Of a stretch of DNA of 24,479 nt, positions 1-8,321 are shown one piece after another (the stretch's first letter is position 1; each line of letters opens with the position of its first letter). Origin of the DNA: Chloroflexota bacterium (GTDB lineage: Bacteria; Chloroflexota; Limnocylindria; P2-11E); assembly GCA_005889445.1 (NCBI GenBank), contig VBGS01000004.1:1-24479 (forward strand), read 5' to 3'. Both the position numbers and the translations under genes were made by a program. The notes beneath the pieces are model-generated. The model searched no databases, was not told the origin of the DNA, and saw only the letters and a list, made by a program, of their open reading frames with translations.

Positions 1-1500
1 GACCGGGACCTCGTTCGCGATGATCTGGAACACCGGCGCGTAGAGCTCGCGACGCGCGGCCTGATCGAACGTGCGGCGCGCCGCCTCGAGATTGCGGTCG
101 ATCGGCAGCGTCGAGAATCCCGAGAAGTTGTGCCCCGGGTCGTTGACCTCGCTCGAGTGGAAGAATGAATACGGATCGGGGTCGCCCGAGATCGCGATCT
201 CGACGAGCAGCACATCAAACGAGCGCTGTCGCGCCGCGGTGTCCACAAGCTGGCCGAATGGCATCGTCTTGACCTGGACGCTCATGCCGATCGCGTTCAG
301 GTCGCTTTGGATCTGCCCGGCCGCAACGGTCCGCGCCGGCTCGTCCGAGGTCGTGATGGTGAACGCGAGCTTCAACCCGCCCTTGTCGCGAACGCCGTCG
401 CCGTCGTGGTCCTTCCAGTCAGCCGCATCCAGCCGGGCCTTCGCGTCGTCGGTGGAGTACGGGTACCTGGTCACGTCCTTCACGTAGGCCCACGAGCTCG
501 CCGTGACGAATTCGTCGGCGACGGTGCCGCGCCCGTCGGCCGCCGCCTGGAGAACGCGACCGCGATCGATGGCGTTCGCGATCGACTGGCGCACGACGCG
601 GTCACGGAACACGGGATGATCGGGCCGGACGTTGATGAAGAGCGCCACGAAGTTGTCGGTCGGAAGGCTGTAGAGTGCGGCGCTCTTCAGTGAGCGCGCG
701 CGCTCGGCATCGGCGCTGTTCAGCCCGCCGACGCCGTCTATCTCGCCGCGCGACAGCGCGAGGAGCGCTTCGCTGGAGTCCGGGTAGAAGCGCAGCACGA
801 TCCGGTCGAGGTACGGACCGCTCCGCGCCGGGCGGGTCCGGTAAAAGGAGGAGTTGCGGGACAGCGTCACCTGCCGCCCGTCGACCTCGGTCACGCGAAA
901 CGGTCCGGTCCCGATGGGATGCGCATTGAAGGGCTGCCGGGCGAGCTCCGCGAAGGAAACGTTTCCGAGGAGATGTGCCGGGAGCAGCGGCACCGTGGTG
1001 CTGGCGGCGAAAGGCCCGTAAACGTCGGGCAGGGTGAACCGCACCGTCCGCTCGGCGACTTTTTCGACGGTCACCCCGCGGAACGCCTCGCTGTACGGGC
1101 CGACGTAGCCACGGTCCTGGAGCAGCTTCACCGTGTAGACGACGTCGTCCGCGGTGACAGGCTGGCCGTCCTGCCACGTTGCATCCTCGCGGATGTCGAA
1201 TGTCCAGATCTTCCCGTCGGACTCGGTGCGAAACGCGGCGGCGAGATCGGCCACGATCGCGCCGGTCTGGTCATAGCGCGTGAGCCCGCTGAACGCGAGC
1301 CGCACTACGTCCTCGTCGACGTCGGTCGACGAGATCACCGGATTGAGGTACTGGGGAACCCCGGTCACGCCTTCGACATACGTCCCGCCAAAGGCGGCAT
1401 CGCGGGAGCCGGCGTTGCCCCCGTCGACGATCGCGACAGCGCTGACCACGACGAGCAACCCGATGAGCGCGACGACGATGAACTTGTCGCGCGCGGTCAC
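1..1500 (-). CDS. ABC transporter substrate-binding protein, family 5 (peptide/nickel type), 3' end cut by window
   Basis: The reverse strand is open without a stop for 500 codons from a GTG at 1500 to the window edge, so the C-terminus is missing. The N-terminus is a short basic stretch followed by one hydrophobic segment (about residues 7-24, FIVVALIGLLVVVSAVAIV), which is an export signal or membrane anchor. I see no lipobox cysteine. Family 5 solute-binding hallmarks follow: WTFDIREDATWQDGQPVTADDVVYT around residue 97, HPIGTGPFRV around residue 195, and a later DPYSFFHSSE segment. These proteins capture oligopeptides or similar solutes outside the membrane for an ABC importer, but no permease or ATPase partner is visible here. 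The GTG directly follows the secG stop (TAA then GTG, same frame) with no clear ribosome binding site, so translation probably depends on secG. The family call is firm; the substrate is unknown. Confidence 0.9.
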   Translation of the reverse strand, partial: MTARDKFIVVALIGLLVVVSAVAIVDGGNAGSRDAAFGGTYVEGVTGVPQYLNPVISSTDVDEDVVRLAFSGLTRYDQTGAIVADLAAAFRTESDGKIWTFDIREDATWQDGQPVTADDVVYTVKLLQDRGYVGPYSEAFRGVTVEKVAERTVRFTLPDVYGPFAASTTVPLLPAHLLGNVSFAELARQPFNAHPIGTGPFRVTEVDGRQVTLSRNSSFYRTRPARSGPYLDRIVLRFYPDSSEALLALSRGEIDGVGGLNSADAERARSLKSAALYSLPTDNFVALFINVRPDHPVFRDRVVRQSIANAIDRGRVLQAAADGRGTVADEFVTASSWAYVKDVTRYPYSTDDAKARLDAADWKDHDGDGVRDKGGLKLAFTITTSDEPARTVAAGQIQSDLNAIGMSVQVKTMPFGQLVDTAARQRSFDVLLVEIAISGDPDPYSFFHSSEVNDPGHNFSGFSTLPIDRNLEAARRTFDQAARRELYAPVFQIIANEVPV

Positions 1501-1725
1501 TTAGCCAGTCGCTGAGTTCCGGGCCCCCACCAGCGAGATCGCGACGAACACGACGATGAGGACGATGGTCAGCCGGAACAACGTCCGCTCGAGACCGCGG
1601 CGGCTTCGGTACGCCGTCGACTCGCCGCCGAACGTCGACGAGAGGCCCGTGCCGCGCGCCTGCAGCAGGATCGACGTCGCGACCGCGATGGCAATGACGA
1701 TCTGGGAGATCTGAAGCGGTTCCAT
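1501..1725 (-). CDS. secG: Preprotein translocase subunit SecG
   Basis: This is a 74-residue protein with the SecG pattern: a first membrane helix (about residues 5-21) and a cytoplasmic loop carrying LLQARGTGLSSTFGGES. That loop matches the family's conserved LLQ...GLS..FGG signature. A basic RRGLER stretch and a second helix (about residues 50-67) follow. SecG is the small auxiliary subunit of the SecYEG channel, which moves proteins across the cytoplasmic membrane. The length is normal for the family. It lies 24 bases downstream of the membrane glycosyltransferase gene and at the end of the gpmI/tpiA cluster, a common setting because secG often travels with glycolytic genes. It starts at an ATG at 1725. 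The next gene starts on the base after its stop codon. Confidence 0.95.
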   Translation of the reverse strand: MEPLQISQIVIAIAVATSILLQARGTGLSSTFGGESTAYRSRRGLERTLFRLTIVLIVVFVAISLVGARNSATG

Positions 1726-1749
1726 GGGAAATATCAGTTTAGCCGAGCG

Positions 1750-3126
1750 TCACCGCGGCACGTAGAGCCAGAGCGTCCCCGCGCGCGCCTCGAGCCGGTA
1801 CCGATCGAGCACGGTAGCGACCAGTACCTTGGCCCAGCGCTGGCGCTCGTATCCCGGGGCGCTCTCGAGATGCTCGAGGTCGACCTCGCTGATCACCGTC
1901 GCGATCCGGCCGTCACGCAGCTGCGCGAGGACCGGTTCCGCGTCGATCGTTCCACGCTCGACGAGACGGGACCACAGGAAGAGATCGTCGACGACCGGCT
2001 CGATCCCGATACGCACGAGGACGCCGGAGTCCTCCGCGAGCTGGCGTGCGGTCGCGTTGAAGAAGACGCCGCTTCCGCGATTTGGGTCGGCCCACGCGCC
2101 GGTCGTCGGAGCGCGTCCCGGCACGACGCTCAGCGGATCGAGCGCCAACGTACCGGCGACGAGCTGCACCACAGCAAGGACCGGAAGCACCGCATCCGCT
2201 CGGAGGCGTGGCCCGATCGCCGCGAGCCCGAACGCCACGGCGACGCACGCATCGAGGAGATAGTTGATCGTCGCGCCCTCGCGGCCACCGAGAACGATGA
2301 TGGCCAACGCCGCGATGCCGTACGCCGCACGCGCACCCTTGAATCCGCCCGCCAAGATGGCGACCCCGGCGGGGATCCCCAACACCAGCAGCGCCACGGC
2401 GATGAGCAGTACCGCCTGACTCGCCGACCAGGTCAGCGCATTCCACGTGACGACATGCCGCCACACGTCGGGAAACGAGTCGAGGTAGATCGTTATCGCC
2501 GCGCCGACGGCGCCGACCGCTAGACCGAAGACGAATCGGACGAGGACCTCGCGCTGCGTCGATGCCAGCCACACGGCAAGCGCGACCGCCGGCAGGATCG
2601 CCGTGGGCTTCGCGAGCGCGGCGAAGACGAGCGCGAAGCCGGCGACCGCCGCGAGATCGCGGCGCCGGTCGAGGATGAGCACAGCCGCGGCCGTCAGAGC
2701 AAGCGCGACGAGATCGGGCTTGACCGCCGGTCCCCAGATCGCGACTGGCGCCAGCGCGAGCCAGCCGAGCGACAGCGATGATGCGAATACCCGACCGCCC
2801 GCTCGCGCCGCGACGAAGATGAGAGCCGCAACGCTGATCGTCGAGACGATGCTGGCGACTCGACCGGCCACGAACGGATCGCCGAGCGAGGCAATGTGGA
2901 GGTAGAGCGGCGGGTAGTTCGCCGCGACGAAGCGCTGCGGATCGAGATCGAGGTAGGCGACACGATCGCGGGCGAGCCGCGCGGCGTTGGCGACGGCGCC
3001 CTCCCCGTAGAGGATCGCCGCTCGTCCGAGGAGCGCGCCGATCCACGCCGCGATCGCGTACGCCGCGAGGGCGGCCGCGACGACCAGATAGACGACCCAC
3101 AGGAACGGGGGGCGCGGTCGGATCAC
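1750..3126 (-). CDS. Polytopic membrane protein, probable GT-C (GT39/ArnT-like) glycosyltransferase
   Basis: This 458-residue protein has an N-terminal signal-like helix and about ten hydrophobic segments, followed by a soluble tail of about 100 residues. The first periplasmic loop has YGEGAVANAARLARD, then YLDLDP and YPPLYLHIASLG. This resembles the acidic-loop plus PPLY pattern of GT-C transferases (ArnT and PMT relatives), which use polyprenyl-phosphate sugars to modify lipids or proteins outside the membrane. The family match is from pattern memory. The conserved acidic pair is reduced to a single Glu near residue 42, so activity is uncertain. The start ATG overlaps the gpmI stop by four bases (ATGA), which suggests translational coupling to gpmI. 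The donor and acceptor cannot be told. An inactive polytopic membrane protein is the alternative. Confidence 0.7.
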   Translation of the reverse strand: MIRPRPPFLWVVYLVVAAALAAYAIAAWIGALLGRAAILYGEGAVANAARLARDRVAYLDLDPQRFVAANYPPLYLHIASLGDPFVAGRVASIVSTISVAALIFVAARAGGRVFASSLSLGWLALAPVAIWGPAVKPDLVALALTAAAVLILDRRRDLAAVAGFALVFAALAKPTAILPAVALAVWLASTQREVLVRFVFGLAVGAVGAAITIYLDSFPDVWRHVVTWNALTWSASQAVLLIAVALLVLGIPAGVAILAGGFKGARAAYGIAALAIIVLGGREGATINYLLDACVAVAFGLAAIGPRLRADAVLPVLAVVQLVAGTLALDPLSVVPGRAPTTGAWADPNRGSGVFFNATARQLAEDSGVLVRIGIEPVVDDLFLWSRLVERGTIDAEPVLAQLRDGRIATVISEVDLEHLESAPGYERQRWAKVLVATVLDRYRLEARAGTLWLYVPR

Positions 3127-4637
3127 CGGGACAGGAGCAGCGATCGGCCGGTCATCCGGGAGGGTATCGGCAATCCGAGCAGCGTCAGCAGGGTCGGTGC
3201 GACGTCGGCGAGCGCACCATCGCGCAGCGCGAAGCGCTCGGCCGAGTCGCGCGCCGCAAGGATCACCGGCACAGGGTTCGTGCTGTGCTGCGTGTTCGGC
3301 GTTCCGTCCGGGAAGGCCATCTCTTCGGCGTTCCCGTGATCAGCCGTCACGAGGATGCAGCCGGCGGCGGCGAGCGTGGCGTCGACGACTTCTCCCACGG
3401 CGGCGTCGGTGGCTGCCATCGCCCTCAGGGTCGCCGCGAAATCCCCGGTGTGCCCGACCATGTCGGGATTCGCGAAATTGACGATCGCGAAGTCGTATCT
3501 CCCGCTCCGGATCGCGGTCACGAGTACGGAGGCGACGCCGGGCGCGCTCATCTCCGGTCTCAGGTCGTACGTCGCCACCCTCTGCGACGGCACGAGCTCG
3601 CGATCCTCACCAGGGAATGGCTCCTCGCGGCCGCCGTTGAAGAAGTACGTGACGTGCGCGTACTTCTCGGTCTCGGCGGCGTGCAGCTGCTTCAGGCCGG
3701 CCGACGCGAGGATCTCCGCCATCGGGATCACGGGCTGCGGCGGGAACGCGACCCGCACGTTCGACAGCCCGATCTTGTAGTCGGTCATGGTCACAAAGCG
3801 CAGCTCTCGAGGCACACGCGGACGCGGAAACCCGTCGAAGTCGGGCTGCATCAGCGCCCAGGTCAGCTCACGAGCGCGGTCCGGGCGGAAGTTGAAGAAG
3901 ATGATCGAGTCGCGGTCCTGGATCGGCGCGCCAGCGCCGACGACGTGCGGCTCGAGCAGCTCATCGCGGCACTCGGGCAAGGCGTAGCAGCTCCGCACGG
4001 CGTCCTCGGCGGTCGCGACACGGGGGCCGTCGGCGTCCACGATCGCGCGATACGAGCGCTCGACGCGTTCCCACCGCTTATCGCGGTCCATCGCGTAGTA
4101 GCGGCCGTGGATGGTCGCGATCCGGCACGGGATCTTCGGCAGCAGCCCGAGGGCGCTGCGCGGCGGCATGTCGCGCCCGTCGAGGAACGCATGGACGACG
4201 ACACGACTCGCGCCCTCACGGCCGGCCATCTCCACGAGCGCGGCGAGATGTTTCATGTCGGCGTGCACCCCACCCGTGGAGATGAGGCCCATGAGGTGGA
4301 GCGTTCCGCGTTCGCGCGCCGCCGCGCAGGCCGAGCGCAGCGCTTCGTTCGCGAAGAACGAGCCGTCGACGATCGCGTCGTTGATCCGCACGAGCTCCTG
4401 GTACTGCACGTAGCCAGCGCCCATCGTGAGGTGCCCGACCTCGCTGTTGCCCATGACCCCGTCGGGCAGGCCGACGTCACGACCGCTCGCGCGCAGGATC
4501 GCGTGGGGATAGGCCTCGGCGAGCGCACGCAGCCGCGGCGTGCGCGCGCGCGTCACCGCATTCGATGGCGAGTCCGGCGCCGTGCCCCAGCCATCGAGCA
4601 CGCAGAGCACCACCGGCCGATAGAGCGCCGGGCTCAC
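3123..4637 (-). CDS. gpmI: 2,3-bisphosphoglycerate-independent phosphoglycerate mutase
   Basis: This 504-residue, full-length enzyme interconverts 3-phosphoglycerate and 2-phosphoglycerate in the cytoplasm, in lower glycolysis and gluconeogenesis. The alkaline-phosphatase-like metal site is intact: LDGWG with Asp15, MGNSEVGH with the phosphoserine nucleophile Ser65, HAFLDGRD in the mutase insert, NFANPDMVGHTGD, TADHGNAEEM, and a terminal QHSTNPVP. The start is a GTG at 4637 that overlaps the tpiA stop by four bases (GTGA), and its own stop overlaps the next start in the same way. It therefore sits in the middle of a tightly coupled rapZ-tpiA-gpmI-GT-secG run. Nothing looks damaged. Confidence 0.97.
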   Translation of the reverse strand: MSPALYRPVVLCVLDGWGTAPDSPSNAVTRARTPRLRALAEAYPHAILRASGRDVGLPDGVMGNSEVGHLTMGAGYVQYQELVRINDAIVDGSFFANEALRSACAAARERGTLHLMGLISTGGVHADMKHLAALVEMAGREGASRVVVHAFLDGRDMPPRSALGLLPKIPCRIATIHGRYYAMDRDKRWERVERSYRAIVDADGPRVATAEDAVRSCYALPECRDELLEPHVVGAGAPIQDRDSIIFFNFRPDRARELTWALMQPDFDGFPRPRVPRELRFVTMTDYKIGLSNVRVAFPPQPVIPMAEILASAGLKQLHAAETEKYAHVTYFFNGGREEPFPGEDRELVPSQRVATYDLRPEMSAPGVASVLVTAIRSGRYDFAIVNFANPDMVGHTGDFAATLRAMAATDAAVGEVVDATLAAAGCILVTADHGNAEEMAFPDGTPNTQHSTNPVPVILAARDSAERFALRDGALADVAPTLLTLLGLPIPSRMTGRSLLLSR

Positions 4638-5374
4638 CCGAACGCGTGGACGATCGCCGCGAACTCGTCTGCCTTGAGGGACGCTCCCCCGACGAGCGCG
4701 CCGTCGATACCGCGGGCGCCGGCGAAATCGCCGACCGTGATCGAGCTGACGCTCCCCCCGTAGAGGACGCGGATGTCCTCCGCCGCGAGGCCTTCATCGC
4801 GCAGCACATTGCGGATCTTGGCGGCGGCCTTCGCAGCGTGCTCGGCGGTCGCGGGACGGCCGGTGCCGATCGCCCAGATCGGCTCGTACGCGATGATGAG
4901 GCGGCCCTGCGACGATCCGACGGAGCGGACGACGGCCCGAACCTGGCGCTCGAGGACCGCGTCGGTCTCATCGTGCTCGAACTCGTCCTCGGATTCGCCC
5001 ACGCAGAGCACGACGCGAAGATCCGCCGCCAGCGCGCGAAGGACCTTCTTCGCGACGCGCCCGTCGTCATCGCCGAGGTCACGGCGGACCTCGGAATGGC
5101 CGACGATCGATCCGACCGCGAGCCCGCGCAGCATCGACGCGGCGATCTGTGACGTATAGGCGCCTCGCTCCTCCCAGTGGACGTCCTGCGCGTAGACGGC
5201 GATGTCGCTTCCCGCGAGCGCGTCCGCGACCGCGGGGATCGCGACGAATGGCGGAGCCACCGCGACCGAGACCGCTCCGTGATGGGCGCGGGCGACCGCG
5301 CGCGCGAGCGAAACGGCATCGGCGATCGTCGGGGGATTCATCTTCCAGTTCCCGACGACGAGCCGCTCTCGCAT
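4634..5374 (-). CDS. tpiA: Triosephosphate isomerase
   Basis: This 246-residue TIM barrel interconverts dihydroxyacetone phosphate and glyceraldehyde 3-phosphate. All catalytic residues are present: Asn9 and Lys11 in GNWKMN, the electrophile His93 in VGHSEVRRD, and the base Glu164 in AYEPIWAIGTG, which begins the mobile loop 6. The phosphate-binding YGGSV lies at residues 205-209. Its length is typical. The ATG at 5374 shares one base with the rapZ stop (TGATG), and its own stop overlaps the gpmI GTG by four bases, so the three genes are probably translated as a chain. gapA and pgk, the usual partners, are not in this window. Confidence 0.97.
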   Translation of the reverse strand: MRERLVVGNWKMNPPTIADAVSLARAVARAHHGAVSVAVAPPFVAIPAVADALAGSDIAVYAQDVHWEERGAYTSQIAASMLRGLAVGSIVGHSEVRRDLGDDDGRVAKKVLRALAADLRVVLCVGESEDEFEHDETDAVLERQVRAVVRSVGSSQGRLIIAYEPIWAIGTGRPATAEHAAKAAAKIRNVLRDEGLAAEDIRVLYGGSVSSITVGDFAGARGIDGALVGGASLKADEFAAIVHAFG

Positions 5375-6267
5375 CAGGTCCGAACCTCAGTCCTGTCGAC
5401 ATCGCGATGCTCGACCTCGACCTCGCCCGGCCAGAACGTGCGGATCTGGGCGGCGACCTCGTCCGCGATCACGACCGAGCGGTGACGACCGCCCGTGCAC
5501 CCGAATGCGACCCCGAGTCGCGCCTTCTTCTCGGCTTCGTAGCGCGGCAAGGCGAAGCGAAGCAGCGGCAGCACGAGACCCATGAACTCGGCCGTGGCCG
5601 GGTGCCGGAGCACGAAGTCACGGACGGGACGGTCCCGGCCGGTGAGATCACTCAGCTCTGGGATGTAGAACGGATTCTCCATGAAGCGCACATCGAAGAC
5701 GACGTCCGCCGCGGGCGGGAGACCGTACTTGTACCCGAAGCTCTCGAGATGGACGAGCATCGCGCTCTTCCCCGCCCCGTACAGCGAGTGCAGCGTGTCA
5801 CGAAGATCCTTCACCGACAGATACGTCGTATCGATCACCTTGTCGGCACGTGCGCGCAAGTCCACGAGCAGACGCCGCTCCTCGTCGATCGACGGCTGCA
5901 CCCCACCGGGCGCGTCGACCGGGTGACGATGACGAGTCTCGCTGTAGCGGCGGAGCAGGACATCGTCTGAAGCATCGAAAAAGAGCAGGTGCGGACGCGC
6001 ACCGGCGCGATCGAGCGCGTCGAGCTGCGTGCGAGCGTCCGCGAAGAGCGGACCGCTCCGGGAGTCGATCACGAACGCGACCTTCTGCTTGCCACCCTTG
6101 CGCGATACATCGAGCGCGGTCGCCATCAGAGCCGGCGGCAGGTTGTCGAGGGTGTAGTAGCCGAGGTCCTCGAGGACCTTCACCGCCTGCGACTTTCCGG
6201 AGCCCGACAGCCCCGTGACGACGACGAAGTCCTGCCGACCCGCCCCCGTCAGTCGGGCAGGATCCAC
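5374..6267 (-). CDS. rapZ: RapZ/YvcJ-family nucleotide-binding protein (RNase adapter)
   Basis: A P-loop protein of 297 residues, the normal family length. Walker A is GLSGSGKS at residues 19-26, followed by the family sequence LGYYTLDNLPP. LLFFDASDDVLLRRY and ETRHRHP lie in the middle, and the C-terminal signature AFGCTGGRHRSV is complete. In E. coli RapZ senses glucosamine-6-phosphate and guides RNase E to the GlmZ RNA, controlling glmS and hence cell-wall precursor supply. Bacillus YvcJ is a nucleotide-binding relative of less clear role. The frame is open further upstream, but homology begins just after the GTG at 6267, which overlaps the end of the YvlD-like gene by 19 bases. No better start exists between that GTG and the P-loop. 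The usual neighbours yvcK and whiA are absent here. It couples to tpiA through TGATG. Confidence 0.93.
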   Translation of the reverse strand: MDPARLTGAGRQDFVVVTGLSGSGKSQAVKVLEDLGYYTLDNLPPALMATALDVSRKGGKQKVAFVIDSRSGPLFADARTQLDALDRAGARPHLLFFDASDDVLLRRYSETRHRHPVDAPGGVQPSIDEERRLLVDLRARADKVIDTTYLSVKDLRDTLHSLYGAGKSAMLVHLESFGYKYGLPPAADVVFDVRFMENPFYIPELSDLTGRDRPVRDFVLRHPATAEFMGLVLPLLRFALPRYEAEKKARLGVAFGCTGGRHRSVVIADEVAAQIRTFWPGEVEVEHRDVDRTEVRT

Positions 6268-6638
6268 GAGAGGAGCGTGCCCACGATCGCGATGACGATC
6301 GCCCCCAGGAACGCCGCCACGATGCCGGATACCTGGAACCCGAGGAACGGGATGGCGGCGACGAGCAGGAGCATCAGCGCGCTGATCACGAAGTGGAAGA
6401 GGCCCAGCGTGAGGCAGGTGATCGGCGCGGAGACAAGCTCGATGATCGGACGGACGAACGCGTTGATGATGCCGAGCACGAGTCCGGTGAGGACGAGCGA
6501 GATCCACTTGTCGGCGTCAGCGAACCCGTACGACGCATGACCCCAGGAGATCGATTCGTTTCCCAGCACGCTGTTGACGACGTACGCGGCGATGAAGATG
6601 GCGATGGCGTTGATGATCGCCCGCCAGATGATCCGCAC
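6249..6638 (-). CDS. Phage holin family 4 / YvlD-like small membrane protein
   Basis: This 129-residue protein has four hydrophobic segments (about residues 6-25, 46-63, 72-95 and 102-126). The conserved stretch LVLGIINAFVRPIIELVSAP is followed by ITCLTLGLFHFVISALMLLL, typical of the family named phage holin 4 (YvlD in Bacillus). Despite the name, chromosomal members are not lysis proteins. yvlD is the last gene of the envelope-stress-associated yvlABCD operon of B. subtilis. It starts at a GTG at 6638, 21 bases after the second ABC permease, and its end overlaps rapZ. It therefore links the ABC/DUF4097 block to the glycolytic block in one probable transcript. Its biochemical role is unknown; inner-membrane location is clear from the sequence. 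Confidence 0.85.
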   Translation of the reverse strand: MRIIWRAIINAIAIFIAAYVVNSVLGNESISWGHASYGFADADKWISLVLTGLVLGIINAFVRPIIELVSAPITCLTLGLFHFVISALMLLLVAAIPFLGFQVSGIVAAFLGAIVIAIVGTLLSWILPD

Positions 6639-6659
6639 GGGTGAAGATTAGCGGACCTT

Positions 6660-7481
6660 TCAGTACTGCGAGAGCATGCCCCGACGGCGCATCGTGGTCT
6701 CCGCTCGGGCGAACGCCCAGCGTCCCAGGGGATAGAAGACGGCGGTGAGCGCGATGAGCACGACGTACTCGAGCGCCGGGTCGAAGAGCGGTCGAGACCC
6801 CAGCGCCTGGACGCGGAGCAGGTCGATCGCGTAGGTCGTCGGGAGCGCGAACGCGATCGGTTGAAGGATCCCGGGCAGGAGCGTCACCGGAAAGGCGAAT
6901 CCCGACATCGTCCCGACGGCGAACTGCATCGTGTCCACGAAGAAGTTCGCCTCGCGGATCAGCAGGACGATCGCCGCGAGCAGATAGGCCATGCCGACCA
7001 TCGACAGGATCGCGAACAGGACCGCCGGCAGCGCGAAGAGCATCTCGATCCGGATGCGGAGTCCCAAGAAGACGATGCCGATCACCCAGAGGGCGATCTG
7101 CGACAGCGCGAACCAGAACAGGCCGCCCATCGCTCGACCGATGACGAAGGTCTCGTGATGTGTGGGCGTCAGCCAGGAAGGCTCGAGCGTCCCCGCATCC
7201 GCCTCGGTGCGGAGCGCGAACGCGATCCCCCAGAAGGCGATCGAGATGAGCCCGGCCACGACGCCGCCCAGGAAGATGAAGCCCGGAAGATCGTCGGTGC
7301 CGAGCGTCGCCGAGAGCCCGGCCGCCCGGCCGTTCACCGCGAACGCCGCGCCGAACAGGAACGCCGGCACGATGAACTGATAGAGAGGTGTGAACACCAT
7401 CGAGGCGACCGAGATCCGGTAGCGGGAGAAGGTCTGGACGTCCTTCCGAGCGATCGCGAATGCGGCGCGCACCTCGCCCAT
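6660..7481 (-). CDS. ABC-2 type transporter permease (second of a pair)
   Basis: This 273-residue membrane protein has the ABC-2 layout: a cytoplasmic N-terminus with AIARKDVQTFSRYR (coupling helix) and six hydrophobic segments. LRTEADAGTLEPSWLTP lies between helices 2 and 3, the usual place for the short amphipathic region. FPVTLLPGILQPIAFALPTTYAIDLLR precedes the last helix and corresponds to the classic P.....L..L..L.P.TY..D..R pattern of drug and polysaccharide exporters. The ATG at 7481 follows the stop of the other permease directly (TAG then ATG). The two permeases are paralogous in layout and both end in RRxGML plus a short tail, so they likely form the heterodimeric pore of one exporter with the ATPase at 8318-9328. 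The substrate is not predictable. Confidence 0.92.
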   Translation of the reverse strand: MGEVRAAFAIARKDVQTFSRYRISVASMVFTPLYQFIVPAFLFGAAFAVNGRAAGLSATLGTDDLPGFIFLGGVVAGLISIAFWGIAFALRTEADAGTLEPSWLTPTHHETFVIGRAMGGLFWFALSQIALWVIGIVFLGLRIRIEMLFALPAVLFAILSMVGMAYLLAAIVLLIREANFFVDTMQFAVGTMSGFAFPVTLLPGILQPIAFALPTTYAIDLLRVQALGSRPLFDPALEYVVLIALTAVFYPLGRWAFARAETTMRRRGMLSQY

Positions 7482-8321
7482 CTAGAAGCGACCGAGCATC
7501 CCGCTGCGACGTGCGCTCGTCTCGAGATAGCGGAACACCACGACCGCGAGCACCGCGATGATCGTGGCGAGCGAGAGGACGATCGCGAGATCGGGCGCGA
7601 CGTCTGGCAGAGAGGCACCGCGGAGCAGGATCCGTCGGATGTCGTCGACGATGTACGTAGGCGGCATCAGCCAAGCGCCGACCTGTGCCCAGATCGGAAG
7701 CATGGCGACGGGGAACGTGATCCCGCACGCGAGGACGAACATGCCGCGGATGAGCTGCACCACCGGGCCGACCTCGCCGAAGCGCAGGACGCTCGCCGCG
7801 AAGAGCGACCCGATCGCGTAGAGCGCGGGCATCCCGAGCGCCACGACGACGGCGGCCTGAAGGACCGCGGCGAGCGGCGGCACGACGCCGAAGAAGAGCC
7901 AGAGCGCGATCCCCATGATCACGAACGTGAGGCTCATCGGGATCAGCATCCCGACGCCCGGACCGAAGAGCGGCACGAGGCGCGATGCCGGCGTGAGGAA
8001 CACGGCCTCGAGCGATCCGCGGACCTGCTCCTGTCGCAGCGACGTCCCGACACCCCAGAGAAGAGACGACAGCCACATGTACATCGCGTATCCGACGAAC
8101 ACGAAGCCGGCGACGTTCGTGCTGCCCGCACGCTCGGCGAACGCCGCCAGCGCTTGCGGGTCGTTACCCGAGTAGGCGTGTCCCATAAGAACCCACGACG
8201 CCGGAAGGAGGACCGGCCAGAACAGCAGGCCGAGGAACAGCGTCGGATAGCGGCGTTGCTGGCGGAGCTCCTTCCGCGCGGCAGCGAAGAACGCGCGCGC
8301 GTCGGCGGCAAGCAGGTTCAT
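7482..8321 (-). CDS. ABC-2 type transporter permease (first of a pair)
   Basis: This 279-residue integral membrane protein starts at an ATG that overlaps the ATPase stop by four bases. The N-terminal AARKELRQQRRYP is the cytoplasmic coupling region. Hydrophobic segments follow at roughly residues 27-46, 70-92, 116-140, 143-175, 180-205 and 240-262. The segment TSLRQEQVRGSLEAVFLTP matches the ABC-2 motif before helix 3, and FPVAMLPIWAQVGAWLMPPTYIVDDIR matches the conserved motif before the last helix. It ends in RRSGMLGRF, close to RRRGMLSQY of its partner, which supports an old duplication. It most likely forms a heterodimeric channel with the 6660-7481 product for ATP-driven export of a lipid, drug or peptide. 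Confidence 0.92.
   Translation of the reverse strand: MNLLAADARAFFAAARKELRQQRRYPTLFLGLLFWPVLLPASWVLMGHAYSGNDPQALAAFAERAGSTNVAGFVFVGYAMYMWLSSLLWGVGTSLRQEQVRGSLEAVFLTPASRLVPLFGPGVGMLIPMSLTFVIMGIALWLFFGVVPPLAAVLQAAVVVALGMPALYAIGSLFAASVLRFGEVGPVVQLIRGMFVLACGITFPVAMLPIWAQVGAWLMPPTYIVDDIRRILLRGASLPDVAPDLAIVLSLATIIAVLAVVVFRYLETSARRSGMLGRF

Noticed and set aside
3285..4763. Plus-strand open frame of about 490 codons opposite gpmI
   Set aside because: Antisense shadow; gpmI on the minus strand has all catalytic motifs.
6249..6638. Phage holin, and hence a prophage remnant
   Set aside because: The family name is historical. There are no other phage genes, and the protein matches chromosomal YvlD-like members in a housekeeping context.
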